Below, piece after piece: positions 24,396 through 38,700 of a stretch of 64,000 nucleotides of DNA (within the stretch, counting starts at the first letter, position 1; the number at the start of each line of letters is the position of its first letter). Both the position numbers and the translations under genes were made by a program. Source of the DNA: Nissolia schottii (lineage: Eukaryota > Streptophyta > Magnoliopsida > Fabales > Fabaceae); assembly GCA_003254905.1 (NCBI GenBank), contig QANU01085038.1, positions 30,686 through 94,685 on the forward strand, read 5' to 3'. Below the pieces are notes generated by a model that did no database searches, had not been told where the DNA came from, and saw only the letters and a list, made by a program, of their open reading frames with translations.

Positions 24396-26849
24396 AGGAT
24401 TATTTAAATGTGATAATTCAGATAAACACCTCTCATGAAGGTAATTTACATTACTTCTTTGAAGACGATGGGATTACCCAACTAATCAAGATTACCGACA
24501 ACATGTCGCACCAAACATTTCAACATGAATTACCAGATAATTTAAAAACCAGATTACCGATAGTCTGAATAGATTACCTTACACCAAACACCCCCTTAAA
24601 AATATAGTTAAACACATCAAAAACACTGTCATCACTTTCCATCCTCTTTATATACATCTCAACCCTTTTGTTTCCCTCTCTCCCTACCCCCAACACTTCC
24701 TCCTCCAACACCTACCTGACAACACTGTCATTCAGATGTGCTCCACTACTACAATTGCTCTATTTCGATTGTCTAGCGACCATTGCTGCCACTTCCACAA
24801 TGTCATTTTTGTCTCTGTTGTTGCGTCCTCAATCACTTAAGAGAGGGAGAGACTAGGGGAAAGGAAAACAAAGGAGTTGAGAATATGAGATAGGGGAGGA
24901 GAAAAAACAACAATAATATCTTTAATGTGTTTAATTACACTTTTAAAAATCTATTTAACCGCATTTATAAAATGTGATTAAGTAACAAGAGACCAACATA
25001 ACCCACGTTAAAATTTGACAAAAATCAAATTAAACCTTTGTTTTATTAAAAACCAAATTACACATTTGCTCAATTTTGTTTGATATAAATCATTTGAGTT
25101 GCTCGCGATCCAATCATTTGTTAGTATTTAATTTTCGAAACAGTTATTAAATAAACCCACATTCAGTGCTATTGAAACTTATTCACAAAAAATTAGTAAT
25201 TTAATATAGGTCTTACATATAAAAAATAACAATTCATAATTGTTGTTCCCAATCACAATTGACAAATTTAACATATAACTAAAGAACCAACTAGCGCCAC
25301 TCTTAAAGGCCCTACCAAAGAAACATAAATCTCAGCTCCAGAGAAAGGGGAAGCTGATCGCCACGGAGGTGGTTTTCCTCTATATGGTGGTTTTCATATC
25401 TCATGTCCACAAAATGTGTACGTTCACGATGAAAACAAACATAAATTGATGAGGGTATTTTTATAAATGATGAAAATTGAATGTTTAAATATTTATATGA
25501 TAAAGTAGATAAATTTTTACTGAAATTGATTGATTTGAAAAGTAAAAAAGATTAAATTGGTAAAAACAAATTAAATTGATGAAATTAATTAATTTAAAAA
25601 TAACATAAATTAAATCAACTAAAAAGATTTAAGTAGAATAAAGTTGTTCAAATTAAATTTCTAAAAGAAAATACAAACAAAAATATTGTAACCACTGTAA
25701 CACTGTTTGAGCAAAGAAAGCCGTGCCGTGGTCAACGGCCAAAGAGGGGGGAAAAAAGAATTGTATTTATTGTTCACAAAAATATAAAATAAAGATTTTA
25801 TTCCTTTTTTCTTCCCATTTCCCTCGCATCAAGTTTGCCACCATCACCACCATAGAGTTGTACGTGAAAAAATTTACTGAAATAAAAGATGAAAAATAGC
25901 TTATTCCTATCTTGAATCAATTTAAAAGTTATTTACAAAATAAATTAATTTTTTTATAAAAAGGATTTATTTAAATCGACTCCCATATAATCAATAATAA
26001 TAATAACTATTATTATTTAAAACATAAGTAAATTTAAAATGACTTCTGTGTAAAAAAAAAATTATTTTTTTAAAAATAGAAGTTGATTTAAATTAATTCC
26101 TATGTGAGTCCTATAAATAGGTGTCAGTTTAAACTGATTCCTACATAATTTAAATTCTCTATCTCTCTAAAAAATCTCTTTCTCTCTCTAAAAATCTTGT
26201 GGGGTTGATTTTTTTTGTTCGTAGTGCCATGAAATGTGCAAATTTGATGCGTCTGAATGAGATCAACCACATCCAACCTCAAGCTAGCATCCGGGTATGT
26301 AAATATTTTTACCACAATGTTTTTGTATTTCTATTTATGTTAGTGTTGTAGAAATTATGAACACTTTTAGTGCAAGTGAAGTGTTTGATGAAATGCCTTC
26401 AATGTTAGATTTATACATTTATAATTAAAATGTTTGGTAGATTGATAAGACAAAAGTTAGATTAGTGTAGGTCAAAATTGGTAGTGTAGATTTACAAATA
26501 TATAGATAAAATATTGTTATTGAATGAGTATTTTATTGAACTTGAATGTTAGACCTATAGAGTTATTGTATATTGATAAGGTACATGTAAATTTTTTTGG
26601 TAGATTGTTAAGATAGAGTATTTTATTGAACTTGAATGTTAGATCACAGAGTTGTTGTAGATTGATAAGGTATATGTTAGATCTATAAAGTTTTTGGGAA
26701 CTTGAATGCTGTAATTACCAATTAATTTATGGATTTTACAATAAAATAAACTAATTTCACAAATGTGTTGTCGTATTTTATAATTTTATTTTGAGTTAAT
26801 TTTTATGAGCGTAGTTAGTCTGATTACCCTTTTTTTAATGTAATTTTGT

Positions 26850-27540
26850 AGGCTCGTGTGTTGGAGACTCGATGATACACAAATTTTCATGAGCAGCATC
26901 CGCCGATGGAGCAGGGATTGCTAGCTGCCAAATTTTGGATGATATCGAGGAATTTGATATTCTTGTGGATGACGAGCCCCCAACAGCAGTCATATGCGGA
27001 TACCGGTTAGGATGACGAGTCGACCCAGCCGATGGATGGTGGTTCTAGTAGTCACTATGCAGGATTGGAGACGTTAATGGGGTTTTGGCAGCACCAGAAG
27101 GTGAATGCCAAATTTGTTGTTGCATGGACATTGTATGCTTCGGTGCTAGGGCAGGTTGACACTAGACTGACTTTAGGCTGGATTTTCTCATCGGAGCCAC
27201 AAACTTTAGTGGATGATGTCTATCGACCTTAGCCGTAGACGCCGAGTGCACCACTCTAGGAGGATAAGTTCTTGGGCACTGAGGACGATGTGGAGCTAGT
27301 TCAATGGTTCTTGTTGACATTCCCCTATTAGGTGTTGGGCCCAGTGCTCCCCCTTGACATGATTGCCATCGAGCGAGATCTTCATGGTGCCTTGGAGTAG
27401 GCAGCGTCTCTTCCGTCAAGCTCATCACAAGGTGATGATGGGGCCTGGGGGAGCTTTGTAACAACATCTATACTGCTCCAATCGTTTGAGGCTTACGCCG
27501 ACGTGCTACTCGAGAGGAAAATTCCATGTCCTTGAAGGTC
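26850..27540 (+). pseudogene. Broken coding-like segment inside the Mutator-like element
   Basis: GC-richer than its surroundings and protein-like in places (ETLMGFWQHQKVNAKFVVAW at 27071-27130, then DDVELVQWFLLTFP after a stop), but stops interrupt every frame. I do not recognise the family. It may be remains of the element's own gene or captured host sequence. Confidence 0.3.
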
Positions 27541-27689
27541 AACACCATGATGCCGTAGATAAATAGTTTAAGATTATTTTAGTTGTGTATATTCTTTTGT
27601 AACTTTAATTTAACTTTATTTAAATTTATGTAACTTACTTTATGAATGTTACTTTACTATGTGATTCATTTCGTTGATATAGCACCCCT

Positions 27690-29640
27690 TGCAAGAACAG
27701 GAGGCGTCTCGCATGAGACGCCATGAGCAACTTGCGCGAGATGTTTTGGGGGAAGTGTTTTGCACGGGACGAGTATGTAACTCGCTCGAGACATGCGGCG
27801 AATCAGCTCTGCATTTTTACGTTGGTTCCACGTTTTTGGGGGGGGGGCTTGACTCGATTCTTTGGCCACTCATTCGCCTATATATAAAGCCCCCTCCCCC
27901 CATTCCAACTCACTCAAGTTCAGACTCCTTCTTCCTTATTAGAAGAGTTCTGCTCAATTCTTTCTCCCTCTTAGGTGGGTTGCCACTCCTTCTTTTAGGA
28001 TAGCCTAGGTAGTAGGCTCCGGCGCCGCCGCCATGTTGGTGGTGGCCTACGGTGGTCCTCAGGATGCGGTGGCGATGCCAGAATACCGTAGCGATGCTAG
28101 AATCGCTGCGGGGCGGGGCCTACCAGTTTAAAGTTTTGTTTTATGGGTTTTGATGGTGGTTTGGTTGGCTTTCCAAGTGCCAATGCCATGCCACTAGGAT
28201 CCCCCAGTGCCAGCGTTCCTCCATTCCACGACATTCCAAGTGAGTGGCGATCCCGGTGCGATGGTGGTCCCACTTTGGTGGTACACCAATCGAGTCAGTT
28301 ATGCCATAACATGCTAGTAGTTAATTAGTTATTCATATACATGTTTAGTAAATGCCATAATTATGTGATATGCTATACATGCCATGTGTTTATACTTATA
28401 TTATGTCATATATGCTATGCCATGCTATGTTAGGATAGAGACTTGAAACCCTAGGCATGATACCTTTAGAAATGTTTAGTTAGGCTTATACATAAGACTT
28501 TAAATAAAGACTTCAGTTAAGATATGGACCCTAACAAAGGACAGGTTCTGGCTAAGACAAGACTTTAAGATGTTCGTTTGTGACCCACGTCTCTTACCTG
28601 GGAATCTTGTCCTAAGTATGGGACCCTAGTCCTTAAGTCGAACTAACAAATCAATATTAGTTAACTAGGACACACTTGCCATATCAGTAATTTTAGGCCT
28701 TAACAACTTGGGTAATCAAAGACAGTTCCCTAAAAGACTTTACAAACAGTAGATCACAGGGTAAATGACTTAGAGTAGTGTGGGGCTAATGACCTCGCAA
28801 CCCAGACTTAGTAGTAGATAGTTATAAGTGTCAGGCTCCTCAGGTTATGGCATGAGTGCCGTTCCAGATTTAGCAGATTAGGTGAGTGCTAGGCTTCTCA
28901 GATTTAGGGTATGCATACCCTCACACATATCCAGGTTGCGTGCATACCGGAACCACCCGAATTTATCCTGGTGAAGTGGAGTCGAATTACGACTCCCTCG
29001 AATCGTGCTCATCTGTAAGGAACGTGGGCATACGTACAATAGACCAATTTTATATTGCAACATTTATTCAATTATTCGGTTTATTCAATTTACTCAGTTA
29101 TACAATTTATTCAGTATATGCAGTTTATTTAATTCCTTTCATACAACAGTTTTATAATTGCCTTAATTGTTACATATGTATATACATGTATCTCTTTGTC
29201 ATCACATTATGTGTTGTATGTGCTATTTGAGTGGTTTCGAGGTGCCCACCACTGTGTTGACAACTCACCCCTCTGTCAAAACATTTTTAGATTTGGCTGA
29301 GGCTAGTGAGAATGATCCCCTTGTCCAGTGAGCGACGATTCCAATTTTCAATGGTAAGCTTCGCTTTGTAGTGGGGACTACCAAGTAGTTACAGTCATGC
29401 TCCAAACACCTAGGGCAGGGTCCATAATAGCTTTATGAATTTCAGTTAAGACATTATTATTATTTTGTAAACACATTTATATTTCAATTCAATTTATGTA
29501 AACAAGTTTTCAGATATTAATTAATGAATCAACTAGTATTTATTTATCTTTTTGCATTTAATACATGTTTAACATGTCATGTCAGTGCTTCTGTAGAGCA
29601 GTTGTCCTACGTGCAGTCACGTCCTAAGTTAGGGCGTGAC
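27690..29640 (+). mobile_element. Possible nested LTR-retrotransposon piece
   Basis: A composition break begins near 27690 with an 8-bp-arm palindrome (GGCGTCTC-GCAT-GAGACGCC, about 27702-27721). Leader-like sequence with a TATATAAA box follows near 27880-27888. The segment ends near 29640 in AGTTAGGGCGTGACA, a style of 3' end common in plant Gypsy-type LTRs. No TG start with a matching 5-bp duplication, no primer-binding site and no gag/pol were found, so this is only a suggestion. Confidence 0.3.
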
Positions 29641-30038
29641 AATTGAGTTTGTTATTTTTTTATGACTAATTTGTTTAGGTATGAATAAAGAATAAAGTAA
29701 CAACGTATACTAACAGCAACTTTTAAAAAAATGGCATAACATAAAATACATATTAAACAAATGAAACCTTACTTTTCTCATACAAAAAACCTAAACCGTG
29801 GTATACATTACAACTGAGCATGCACTTCTATTTTTAGATCTAATTTTGGATATAATATACAAAAGTTGATTTAAATTGACTCATGTTTTATAAAAAATTA
29901 TTAGTTACACGGGAGTTGATTTAAATCGACTCCCTTTATAAGAAAATTAGTGTATTTTGGGAATAACTTTCAAATTGGTTCATTGTAAAAGTTAGCTATT
30001 TTTCATAGTTCATTTTAGTAAATTTTTCCTTGTACATG

Positions 30039-31518
30039 GATCATGTTAAACTAAATTTAAATCCGGCTTAATTTAACTGAATAAAATTTTTAAATGGTAA
30101 CCTAACTTGACAAAGACCTTACAAACTATTGGGACAAATTGAGTGGAGCCAATTTTAAAATACTTTACAGATTTATATTGTATATAATAAAATCATTAAA
30201 TTTTGTTGAAAAAAATAAAATTAAGTGATATATTATATTACGTGTTTCAAAAATAATCATATTAATATAAAAATATATTATAATATATAAAATATATTAG
30301 TTAAAATTTAAAATCTTATAACTTATTATTAATTATCTAAGAAAAATATAATTATTGGATAATTATCTTATTTCGAGTCGAGTAGAGTCGGCCCAAAACA
30401 TAACTCAAAATCAAAATTGGCCCAAAAATATTCACTTGTAATATAAATAAAAAAAATGTTATTTGATACGATTTTATTTTTTTTACATACTTTTTTCATC
30501 AACCTATCAAAAGAAAAAAAAATGTTATTTTCTTTCTCTTCGTCTGAACAATATAAAGAAAAAATATATTTTTTTCTCTATTTTCTATCCTTTTATTGTA
30601 TATTTCTTAACCTTAACAAAAAAAAAATCAAATCACTGTAGATAATTATCATAATAAGTGTTACTTGTCATGATTTATCTATTTCTTAATAGTTTTATTG
30701 GCTGACCTCTCTCGGTATAGTCATGTACTATATAAAATAAAAGAGCGCTTATTTTAAGTCTTAAAACTTCATTTTCAAAAATCACATTTATATGTATACA
30801 ATACTTAAAAATGTTGTTTTTAGATATTTAAAAAACATTTGTCTCACAACTATAATTTTTAACAATAGTTTTTTTGGATTTCTATAAATAAATTATAAAT
30901 TTGTTTGATTGATAATGCATATTCTTAAAAGTATGTGATAATTCTCAAAATAACTTTAACATGTTTAATTTTTTTTTATTAATAATTTGGGATGGAAAAA
31001 TAAAATAAAATTAGAGGATAAATTACTATTTTTTGCCTAATAATTTAGTTACCATTACATGCATGAGAATAAAATATCTTCGATCTATGAGAATCAAAAT
31101 CTATTAAAACTTGAGCATATAATATTCTTGAGAATGATTTATTCAAAAATTGTTTCATATAACATGACAACCATGAGAATAAAATATTTTGAAGTGTTAG
31201 ATTCTCAAAAGGAAACAAATATAGCTAAACACAAACGTCTCGTAAATTTGTAAAATAAAGAATTAATTAATGAAGAAAAAATTGATAATTAATTACGTCA
31301 CACGGCGTCAGCAACCAAGAGCCTCAAGGGAGATTTAAACTACATGCAAGGCTTATTCCGTAATTGCATAATAAAATATAAAAGCAATTAAACAAAATAA
31401 TAATATTCGAAAATTTAAAGTTGGAAACTTTTTTGAGTCCAACTCACACCTGAAGCAAAAGACTCATAAAGGAAGAAAGGGTACTTGAAGAACACGCGTC
31501 TTCTCTCGTACCCAAGCC
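30039..31518. other. Intergenic and MOB1 upstream region
   Basis: Very AT-rich with T- and A-runs and no gene. The last ~200 bases before 31519 would hold the MOB1 promoter and leader. A GAACACGCGTC segment sits 30 bases before the start codon. Confidence 0.5.
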
Positions 31519-34500
31519 ATGAGCCTCTTCGGTTTAGGAAGGTGAGTGTTAAAAAGTTTCAATCTTTGAGCTCTTCTTCTTTGTATGAGCTTTGTGGTTT
31601 TCGCATTTGACGGATTGTTATTGCTGTTACAGTTTGTTCTATGATCTGATCGGTTCAAAACTCAAATGGGGTTGCTTGTTTTTAATTATGAGTGTTAAAA
31701 TCTTGATCATGTTGGGCTCTTCCATAATTTGCATGTTGTGGAATTTTTTTTTGATTGTCTCTTTGAAGGTGAATATAAGAAAATTTTAGCTGGGCAGTGC
31801 TGTTACTCCATTGATTTATGATTTGTTGAGCATGTAAAATTAACTTTGGTTGAAGTTGAAATTGTTTGGTAATTAGTAATTACTAATTACTAATTATTAA
31901 TTAGTGTATATCAACTATTTCTGTTTTTCCACACTCTGTTAGTTTTATTTGTTCTATTATTTTCATAATATGAATGCATTCTTGTGTTGAATCTGTTGAT
32001 GATTTAGAACCAGTTCAAAGTTTTCTGAACAACTGTTCAGTGAGTGTTGCCTTGTAGACTTGTGGCAGGGATAATTCTCATAAGATATCCTTTCTGTCAG
32101 ACAATTTGATGTCGTTACCATATAATGATACATTTAACTTTGCTGAACTACAAACAAAAAGGGTTTAGTTTTCACTTTCATATGAAATGGTTAGCTAATT
32201 GTTGGTGTTTGTCCTATAATTTGTGGCGTCATGTTTCCTATTTGCTTTGTTTAAATTAAGATTGCATTTAAAGAAGATATTGCCAAGTTCAGGAGGAACG
32301 TAGCTTGTGGTACTGATAATTACCTCTGATTCGTTGACTGTATCCCAAATCTGTAATGGGGCATAGCAGATAACACATACTTCCTTGTCTTATCTTTCCA
32401 AATATATATTTGATTTAGCTGGCTAACCTTGCTCAAATAATATGAGTAGGAGAATGTGAGATATTAAATTAATATCAACCTTAACTATAAATTTAACTGT
32501 TATTCCTCTGTTTATCCACCGACATAATTTTGGATTCGCCTGGGCGGAGAGCTTTCTTTCTATTCGTTATTGAAGTTTTGGAAGGAATGAAGAGCGTTGT
32601 TGTGTTCTTACATTAACCTGCCGGATATAATCTAATTATTCTGTCTGAATCTATTGCAAGTTTATATATTGATCTCCTCCCCTGCCCCCTTAATTGTTGC
32701 TCTTAAACTCCGCGCAAAGATTTTCAAAATGTTGTGAGGACTAATGAGCAAACACAACTTCTGAGTCCTGACACATACAAATTTTACTAAATGTATCTGA
32801 TATTTGTTTGCATCCCTTTTGACTGAGTGAAGAGCACAAACTCCTTTGATAAAAATTCTGTCAGCTGATTTCTGAAAATGTTATAGGGATTTAAAACTTT
32901 ATATGTTTGCTATGCAAATTGCAGCACTTCCTGTGATTAATTTGAAACAAATTTAATTTGTGAAGTATTAAATATAAATAAATTGTTGCATCCTTGGCTG
33001 TTCCCCATTTCTCCTCCATTGTAATTGTTATACTTGTATTTGTATGAAACAAATACGTAAGTCATTAAATTCTTTTATACTTCAACATGAAGATGGAAAA
33101 ATCACGGTATTTTCTTTTTCCTGCAAAATCCCTTGATCACCTTCAGGTCTTCTCATCTGATCAGTAATCCACACTTCTTCATTTCAAAGCCTAGAGAGTA
33201 GAGACCTTTCATATTTACCTATCCTTTATTTGTCACATTCTAAAAGAAATTGCCGATAATTTGGCCAATAACTAATTCAAGCAGATATTTCTATAATTTA
33301 GACATTCCTGTACATTAGTTAGCTATCAGACTCTCTTTTCCCCCTAAATATTTACGCACTCGTGGTAATTACTAATCAGCCTTCCAATGACTAGCACTCC
33401 TGTTATAAAGAAATTACTTAGCTGCAGTAGAGAAATAATAAGTATTGGTATGAGTGCTATTTTTATGATATCACAGTTATCAGAGGTGTTATGAATATTT
33501 TGAGAGATTCAGTTTTGATTGATTCTCTTCCATGTTGGTATATTGGTTGTATCTGACACATTATTCTGCAGCAGAAACCAGAGAACATTCCGCCCCAAAA
33601 AAAGTACACCTTCTGGAAGTAAGGTTGGTTCCTTTTAGTGTTCAGGCATCTTTCTCTTCTGATATTTTATTGTTCAAGGTTTGGTTGTGGATGTTTGTTT
33701 GAATTGTTCAAGTGTTTTAATCTTTTTTCCTTCATTTTATCTATTCTTTTGGAAAAAATTGTTTAGAAATCTCTAAGCGGTAAATTGTTCTCTGTTTTAC
33801 CTAAAAGCCTATTTCAAAGCAACAAGGAGAGAAAACTGTGTTTCATAGATCTTAAAAATACAATATAAAAGTATATGAAGATAAAAATATGACATTTAGA
33901 AGTAAAATAGATTGATCCATGACCGAAGAGAGTGAGTGAAGATGCAGGAAATAGATTTGCATGGTATACTCAATGTATGCAACCTTAAAAGAGAATTTAC
34001 ATCAATTGACTTTGAAATTGCAAAGTTATATTTTAAATTGTTATTTTATAATGCATGTATACTCCAAAATCAGTGGCCTATCTTTATTGAATGCACGAAT
34101 GTTACAGCAGAAGCAGCTGCGGGGTTAATTTTTTATTTTTATTTTTTTTCTGATTATTGCAGGGAGCTCAGCTTAGAAAGCATATTGATGCCACATTAGG
34201 TAGTGGAAATCTGAGGGAAGCAGTAAAGCTACCACCTGGGGAGGATTTGAATGAGTGGCTTGCTGTCAACAGTAACTATCATTCTCTCTGATGCACTGTC
34301 AAGAGCAGTGTATTTTCTTGTTGAAATTTTCACTCTTTAGTTTCCCCAAATATGCATTCGTGCAATTCTGAAACGCACTAAACTAATCTGATGCTTTTCT
34401 GGGCCTCCGTTTCAGCTGTTGATTTCTTCAACCAGGTGAATCTGCTTTATGGCACCCTCACAGAGTTTTGTACTCCTGAGAATTGCCGTACAATGTCTGC

Positions 34501-35353
34501 AGGACCCAAGTATGTCATAATTATGTAACTGATATCCTTGCCCACGTTGTCTTTTTATATGCTTCAAGTAGACAAGTTTATACACTTGTTAGTGACGATT
34601 GGGTTTTTGACATTGAAGCGGCCTTTCAACAAGTTCATCAAATCACTATACTTAGATGTGTGTGTTTGTTTTTTTTATAAACATCATTTCATTAATGCTA
34701 ATGACAATTACAGCAACTGATTCATTCTAAAGTCACCGGCTTTAAAAGTTTATATATTTGTAGATCTAATGTTGTCTATTACGTGAAAACTTTAGGTACG
34801 AGTACAGATGGGCAGATGGTGTACAAATTAAGAAACCTATCGAGGTTTCTGCCCCAAAGTATGTTGAATATCTAATGGACTGGATTGAATCTCAGCTTGA
34901 TGATGAATCCATATTCCCACAGAAGCTTGGTAAAGATTCTCAGTTTTTCTTATCAAATCTTCATTACATTTTTGTACCATAACGCCCGTGGAATCATGTA
35001 GGTTCGCCATTTCCTCCCAACTTTAAGGATGTCGTGAAGACGATATTCAAGCGCTTGTTCCGTGTATATGCTCACATATATCATTCCCACTTTCAGAAAA
35101 TTGTGAGCCTCAAAGAAGAGGCCCACCTAAACACATGCTTCAAGCATTTTATACTCTTCACCTGTGTAAGTCTCGCATGCGCGTTTTGAAACTAGTTCTT
35201 CGGCTAGCTTCCTTATTATTATTATTGTGTGTTCATCTTTAATTGCTTTTAGAAATTAACAACAAGTTCTTGGTTGTGCAGGAGTTTGGGCTGATTGACA
35301 AGAAAGAGTTGGCTCCCCTTCAGGAGCTCATAGAAACCATTATCGTTCCATAG
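31519..35353 (+). CDS. MOB1: MOB1 kinase activator (MOB1A/1B-like)
   Basis: Seven exons join in frame with GT-AG introns: 31519-31541, 33575-33623, 34163-34271, 34416-34509, 34796-34929, 35002-35165 and 35282-35353. The protein is 214 residues, the normal MOB1 length. It starts [17 protein letters not shown] and contains TEFCTPENC and AHIYHSHF. These supply the zinc ligands at Cys79, Cys84, His161 and His166, the same positions known in animal MOB1. MOB1 binds and activates NDR/LATS-type kinases in the Hippo/mitotic-exit-like pathway. In plants it is linked to growth, cytokinesis and auxin responses. The first coding exon is only 23 bases and is followed by a 2-kb intron, so simple ORF scans miss it. 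AATAAA signals lie at about 35429 and 35445. The family and full-length status are secure. Confidence 0.97.
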
Positions 35354-35779
35354 ATGAATGAATTCAGACCCTCCTATATAATGTGTGAAAAATCATATCC
35401 TAGCAACTGTAACTAATGTACTACTCTAAATAAATACTCCCATTTAATAAATGACTTGAGAAATCCTCCATGTATTTGTTGTGTTTTGTTAAGTGTTTCG
35501 GGTATTATGTATAGTTTGAAGCTGGAATGCTTGTTGCTAGAATAATGTTTATTGCTAACAGAGAAGTGGGTATTAATTATTGATTTCTATGCTGATTGTT
35601 CAGACATTTTTCATTAGGCGTATGATTCCTCTATGTAACTAAAGTAAGGAAGGGTGGTCTAATTTTAAAAATTAGATTGGGATTTGTCATGATTTATTAT
35701 GATGCATAGTTATTTGTCATGATTCACTACTTTTTTGCATGTTTATTGATTGAAAGTATAAAAATATGAAAATACAATT
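35354..35779. other. MOB1 3' flank
   Basis: Contains probable polyadenylation signals just past the stop codon. Near 35688-35728 a TTTGTCATGATT motif is repeated. No gene. Confidence 0.5.
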
Positions 35780-38700
35780 AGAAAAATGTTTATTTATAAT
35801 AAAATTTATTTTTTAACAAAAAAAGCATAGCTATAACTTATGAAACATGTCTATTAATATAAGAAGTTATTCTTAATTAAAAAATAAAAAATCATAAGCT
35901 AAGAAAATTGTACTTAACCGAGAATCAATTTTAAACGAAAATCCAAAGTTAGCCTAAGAAAAATGCATATTAACGAAAAATAAAAAAACTTTGTTTTTAA
36001 TTAATAAGAAAAAGCAATAGCCTATTAAACATAACCATTAATCCAATAAGTAATTTTTAATAAAAAAGAGAGGGACATAGGTTATGAAAATTACACTTTA
36101 TAGAAAATCATTTTTGAGAAAAAATTCAAGGTTATAACTTATAAAAAAAATACCTATAAACAATAAAGTTTGTTTTTAACGAAGAAAGCACAAGTGCAAC
36201 ACATGAAAAATGCATATTAATGAAAAACTTTGTTTTTAATGAATAAGAAAAGGAAATCGTGAACGATGGTCATTGATCCAATAAGTCATTTTTCATGCAA
36301 AAGAGAAGGTCATATGCTACAAAAATTGCACTCTACCGAAACTCATTTTTGAGTGAAAATCTAAGGCTCAAAGAATACGAAAATACATATTTACGATAAT
36401 GTTTATTTTTAACGAACAAAACATGGTTATATCCTATGAGACATAACTATTAATCTAATAAGTCATTTTAAGTTATAAATAGAAGGTCATAATTTACGAA
36501 AATTGCATTTTACCTAAAATCAATTTTAAACAAAAATTCAAAACCATATCCTACAAAAATGTATATTAACAAAAAACTTTGTTTTTATCAAATAAGAAAA
36601 GACAATAGTCTATGAAAGATGGTCATTAATGCAAGAAGTCATTTTTAAGGAATAAGAGATGGTTATAGGCGTCAGAAATTACACTTTACCTAAAATCATT
36701 TTTGAGTAAACATCCAAGGCTATGAAAAATTTCTATTTATGAAAAAGTTTGCTTTTAACAAAGAAAACATGACTATAGTCTATGAAAGATGTCCATTAAT
36801 CTAAGAAGCCATTTTTAGTTAAAAGTACAACGTCATAGGCTACAAAAATTGCACTTTACCGAAAATCAATTTTAAACAAAAATCCAAGGTTACCTATGAC
36901 AAATGATCATTAATAAAAAAAAAATTTACAACAAAAAAAGACAAGACAATAAATGATGACCATTATCCAAGAAATTACTATTGACGAGAAAGAGCAGGCT
37001 TCAAGCAATGAAAAATGCATATTTTTCGAAAAGCATTTTTGAGTTGAAATTCAAGACTCACCTTTAAAAAATTACCACTAACAAAAAAGTTTATTTTCAA
37101 CAAAAAGACAAAGTTATAGCTCATAAATGATGACGATTACTCTAAAAAATTAGTATTGATGAGAAAGAGAAGGTTTTAGACTATGAAAAATGCATATTTC
37201 CAAAAACCATTTATGAGCAGAAATTCAAGGCTAGCCAGTGAAAAATGACCAATAATAAAAAAAAATTCTTTAAAACGAAAAAGAAAAGGATAGCATATAA
37301 CATATAAATGATGATCATTACACCAAGAAATCAGTGTTGATGAGAAATAAAAGGTCGTAGGTTTAGAAAAATGCAATTTTTGGAAAACCATTTTTGAGCA
37401 GGAATTCATGGCTTATAGCCTAGGCAAAATAACCATTAATAAAAATGTTTCTGTATAACAAAAAAGACAAGATTATAATCTATAAATGATGATCATTACT
37501 CTAAGAAACCAATATAAACGATAAACATTATTTTAAAAAAATGGCTATAACTTATGAAAGACGACTATTAATCTAAGAAGTCATTTTTAGTGAATAATAC
37601 AAGATCATAGGCTACGAAAGTTGTTATTTACTGAAAACCATTGTCAAGTGAAAATTCAACGCTATACAGCCTACAAAAAATTGCATACTAACGATATACT
37701 TTGTTTTAAATAAAAAGACATAACTATAACCTATGAAATATGATAACTAATCTAATAAGTCATTTATTCTGAAAAATAGATGGTCATAAGTTACAAAAAT
37801 TGCAATTTTCCGAAAATTATTTTTATGTTAAAATCCAAGGTTATAACTTAAGAAAAATTCATAGTAATGATAAACTTAATTTAAAAAAAAAAAGATATGG
37901 CTATATAGTCTATGGAAGACGACTATTAATCTAAGAAGTCATTTTTATTGAATATTACAAGGTCATATGCTACAAAAGTTGAAATTTACCGACAACCATT
38001 GTCGAGTGAAAACTCAAGGCTAGCTTATGAAAAATGCATACTAACTATATACTTTGTTTTTAACAAAAAAGACAAACCTATAGCCTATGAAAGATGATAA
38101 TTATTCTAAGAAGTCGTTTATTATGAAAAACTGATGGTCATAAGCTACATAAATTACAATTTTCCAAAAATCATTTTTATGTTAAAATCCAAGGCTATAA
38201 CTTAAGAAAAATGCATAGTAACAAAAAACTTTATTTTTAATGAAAAAAGACATGGTTATAGTCAATGTAAGCTGACTATTAATCTAAGTCGCTTTTAACC
38301 AAACAAAAATAGAAAGTCATAGGTTATAGAAATTGCAAATTACCGAAAATCATTTTAAGTGAAAATCCAAGGCTATAGCCTTCGAAAAATGCATATTGAC
38401 AATAAACTTTATTTTTTTCAAAAAATACATGGCTATAGCCTATGAAAGATAACTATTAATCGAAGACGTCATATGCAGTGGAAAATAAAAAGTCATAGGT
38501 TATAGAAATTGTAATTTATCAAAAATCATTTTTGAGTGAAAATTTAAGGCTATAGCCTACAAAAAATGCATATAGGAGATAAACTTTATTTTTGACAAAA
38601 AAGACATGATGAAAGACGAAAATTAATCTAAACAGTCATTTTTAGTAAAAAATAGAAGATCATAGGCTATGGAATTTATAATTTACCAAAAATTATTTTT

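Larger units (their letters stand above)
21310..25857. other. Long AT-rich intergenic interval with hairpin repeats
   Basis: No gene recognised in about 4.5 kb. It contains a foldback repeat (22076-22318), ATT/ACT trinucleotide repeats (about 24259-24395), and a T-rich tract with a G-run near 21781-21820. Near 24560-24600, ACCAAACACCCCCTTA resembles one end of a hAT or Harbinger element, without a detectable partner end. Confidence 0.5.
25858..30038. mobile_element. 4.2-kb Mutator-like element with long TIRs and 9-bp target duplication
   Basis: Terminal inverted repeats of about 210 bases lie at 25867-26083 and 29824-30029. Shared words, left arm versus reverse-complemented right arm, include AAATTTACT, GATGAAAAATAGCT / TATGAAAAATAGCT, AATTTRAAAGTTATT and TTTAAATCRACTCCC, and the arms close with AAAAATAGAAGT. 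Immediately outside lie TTGTACGTG (25858-25866) and TTGTACATG (30030-30038), matching 8 of 9, the duplication length of Mutator elements. Inside there is no recognisable MURA transposase. There are broken short ORFs (26880-27540) and a GC-richer segment (27690-29640), so it is non-autonomous or decayed, possibly with captured DNA or a nested insertion. Divergence between the TIRs suggests an old insertion. Confidence 0.82.
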
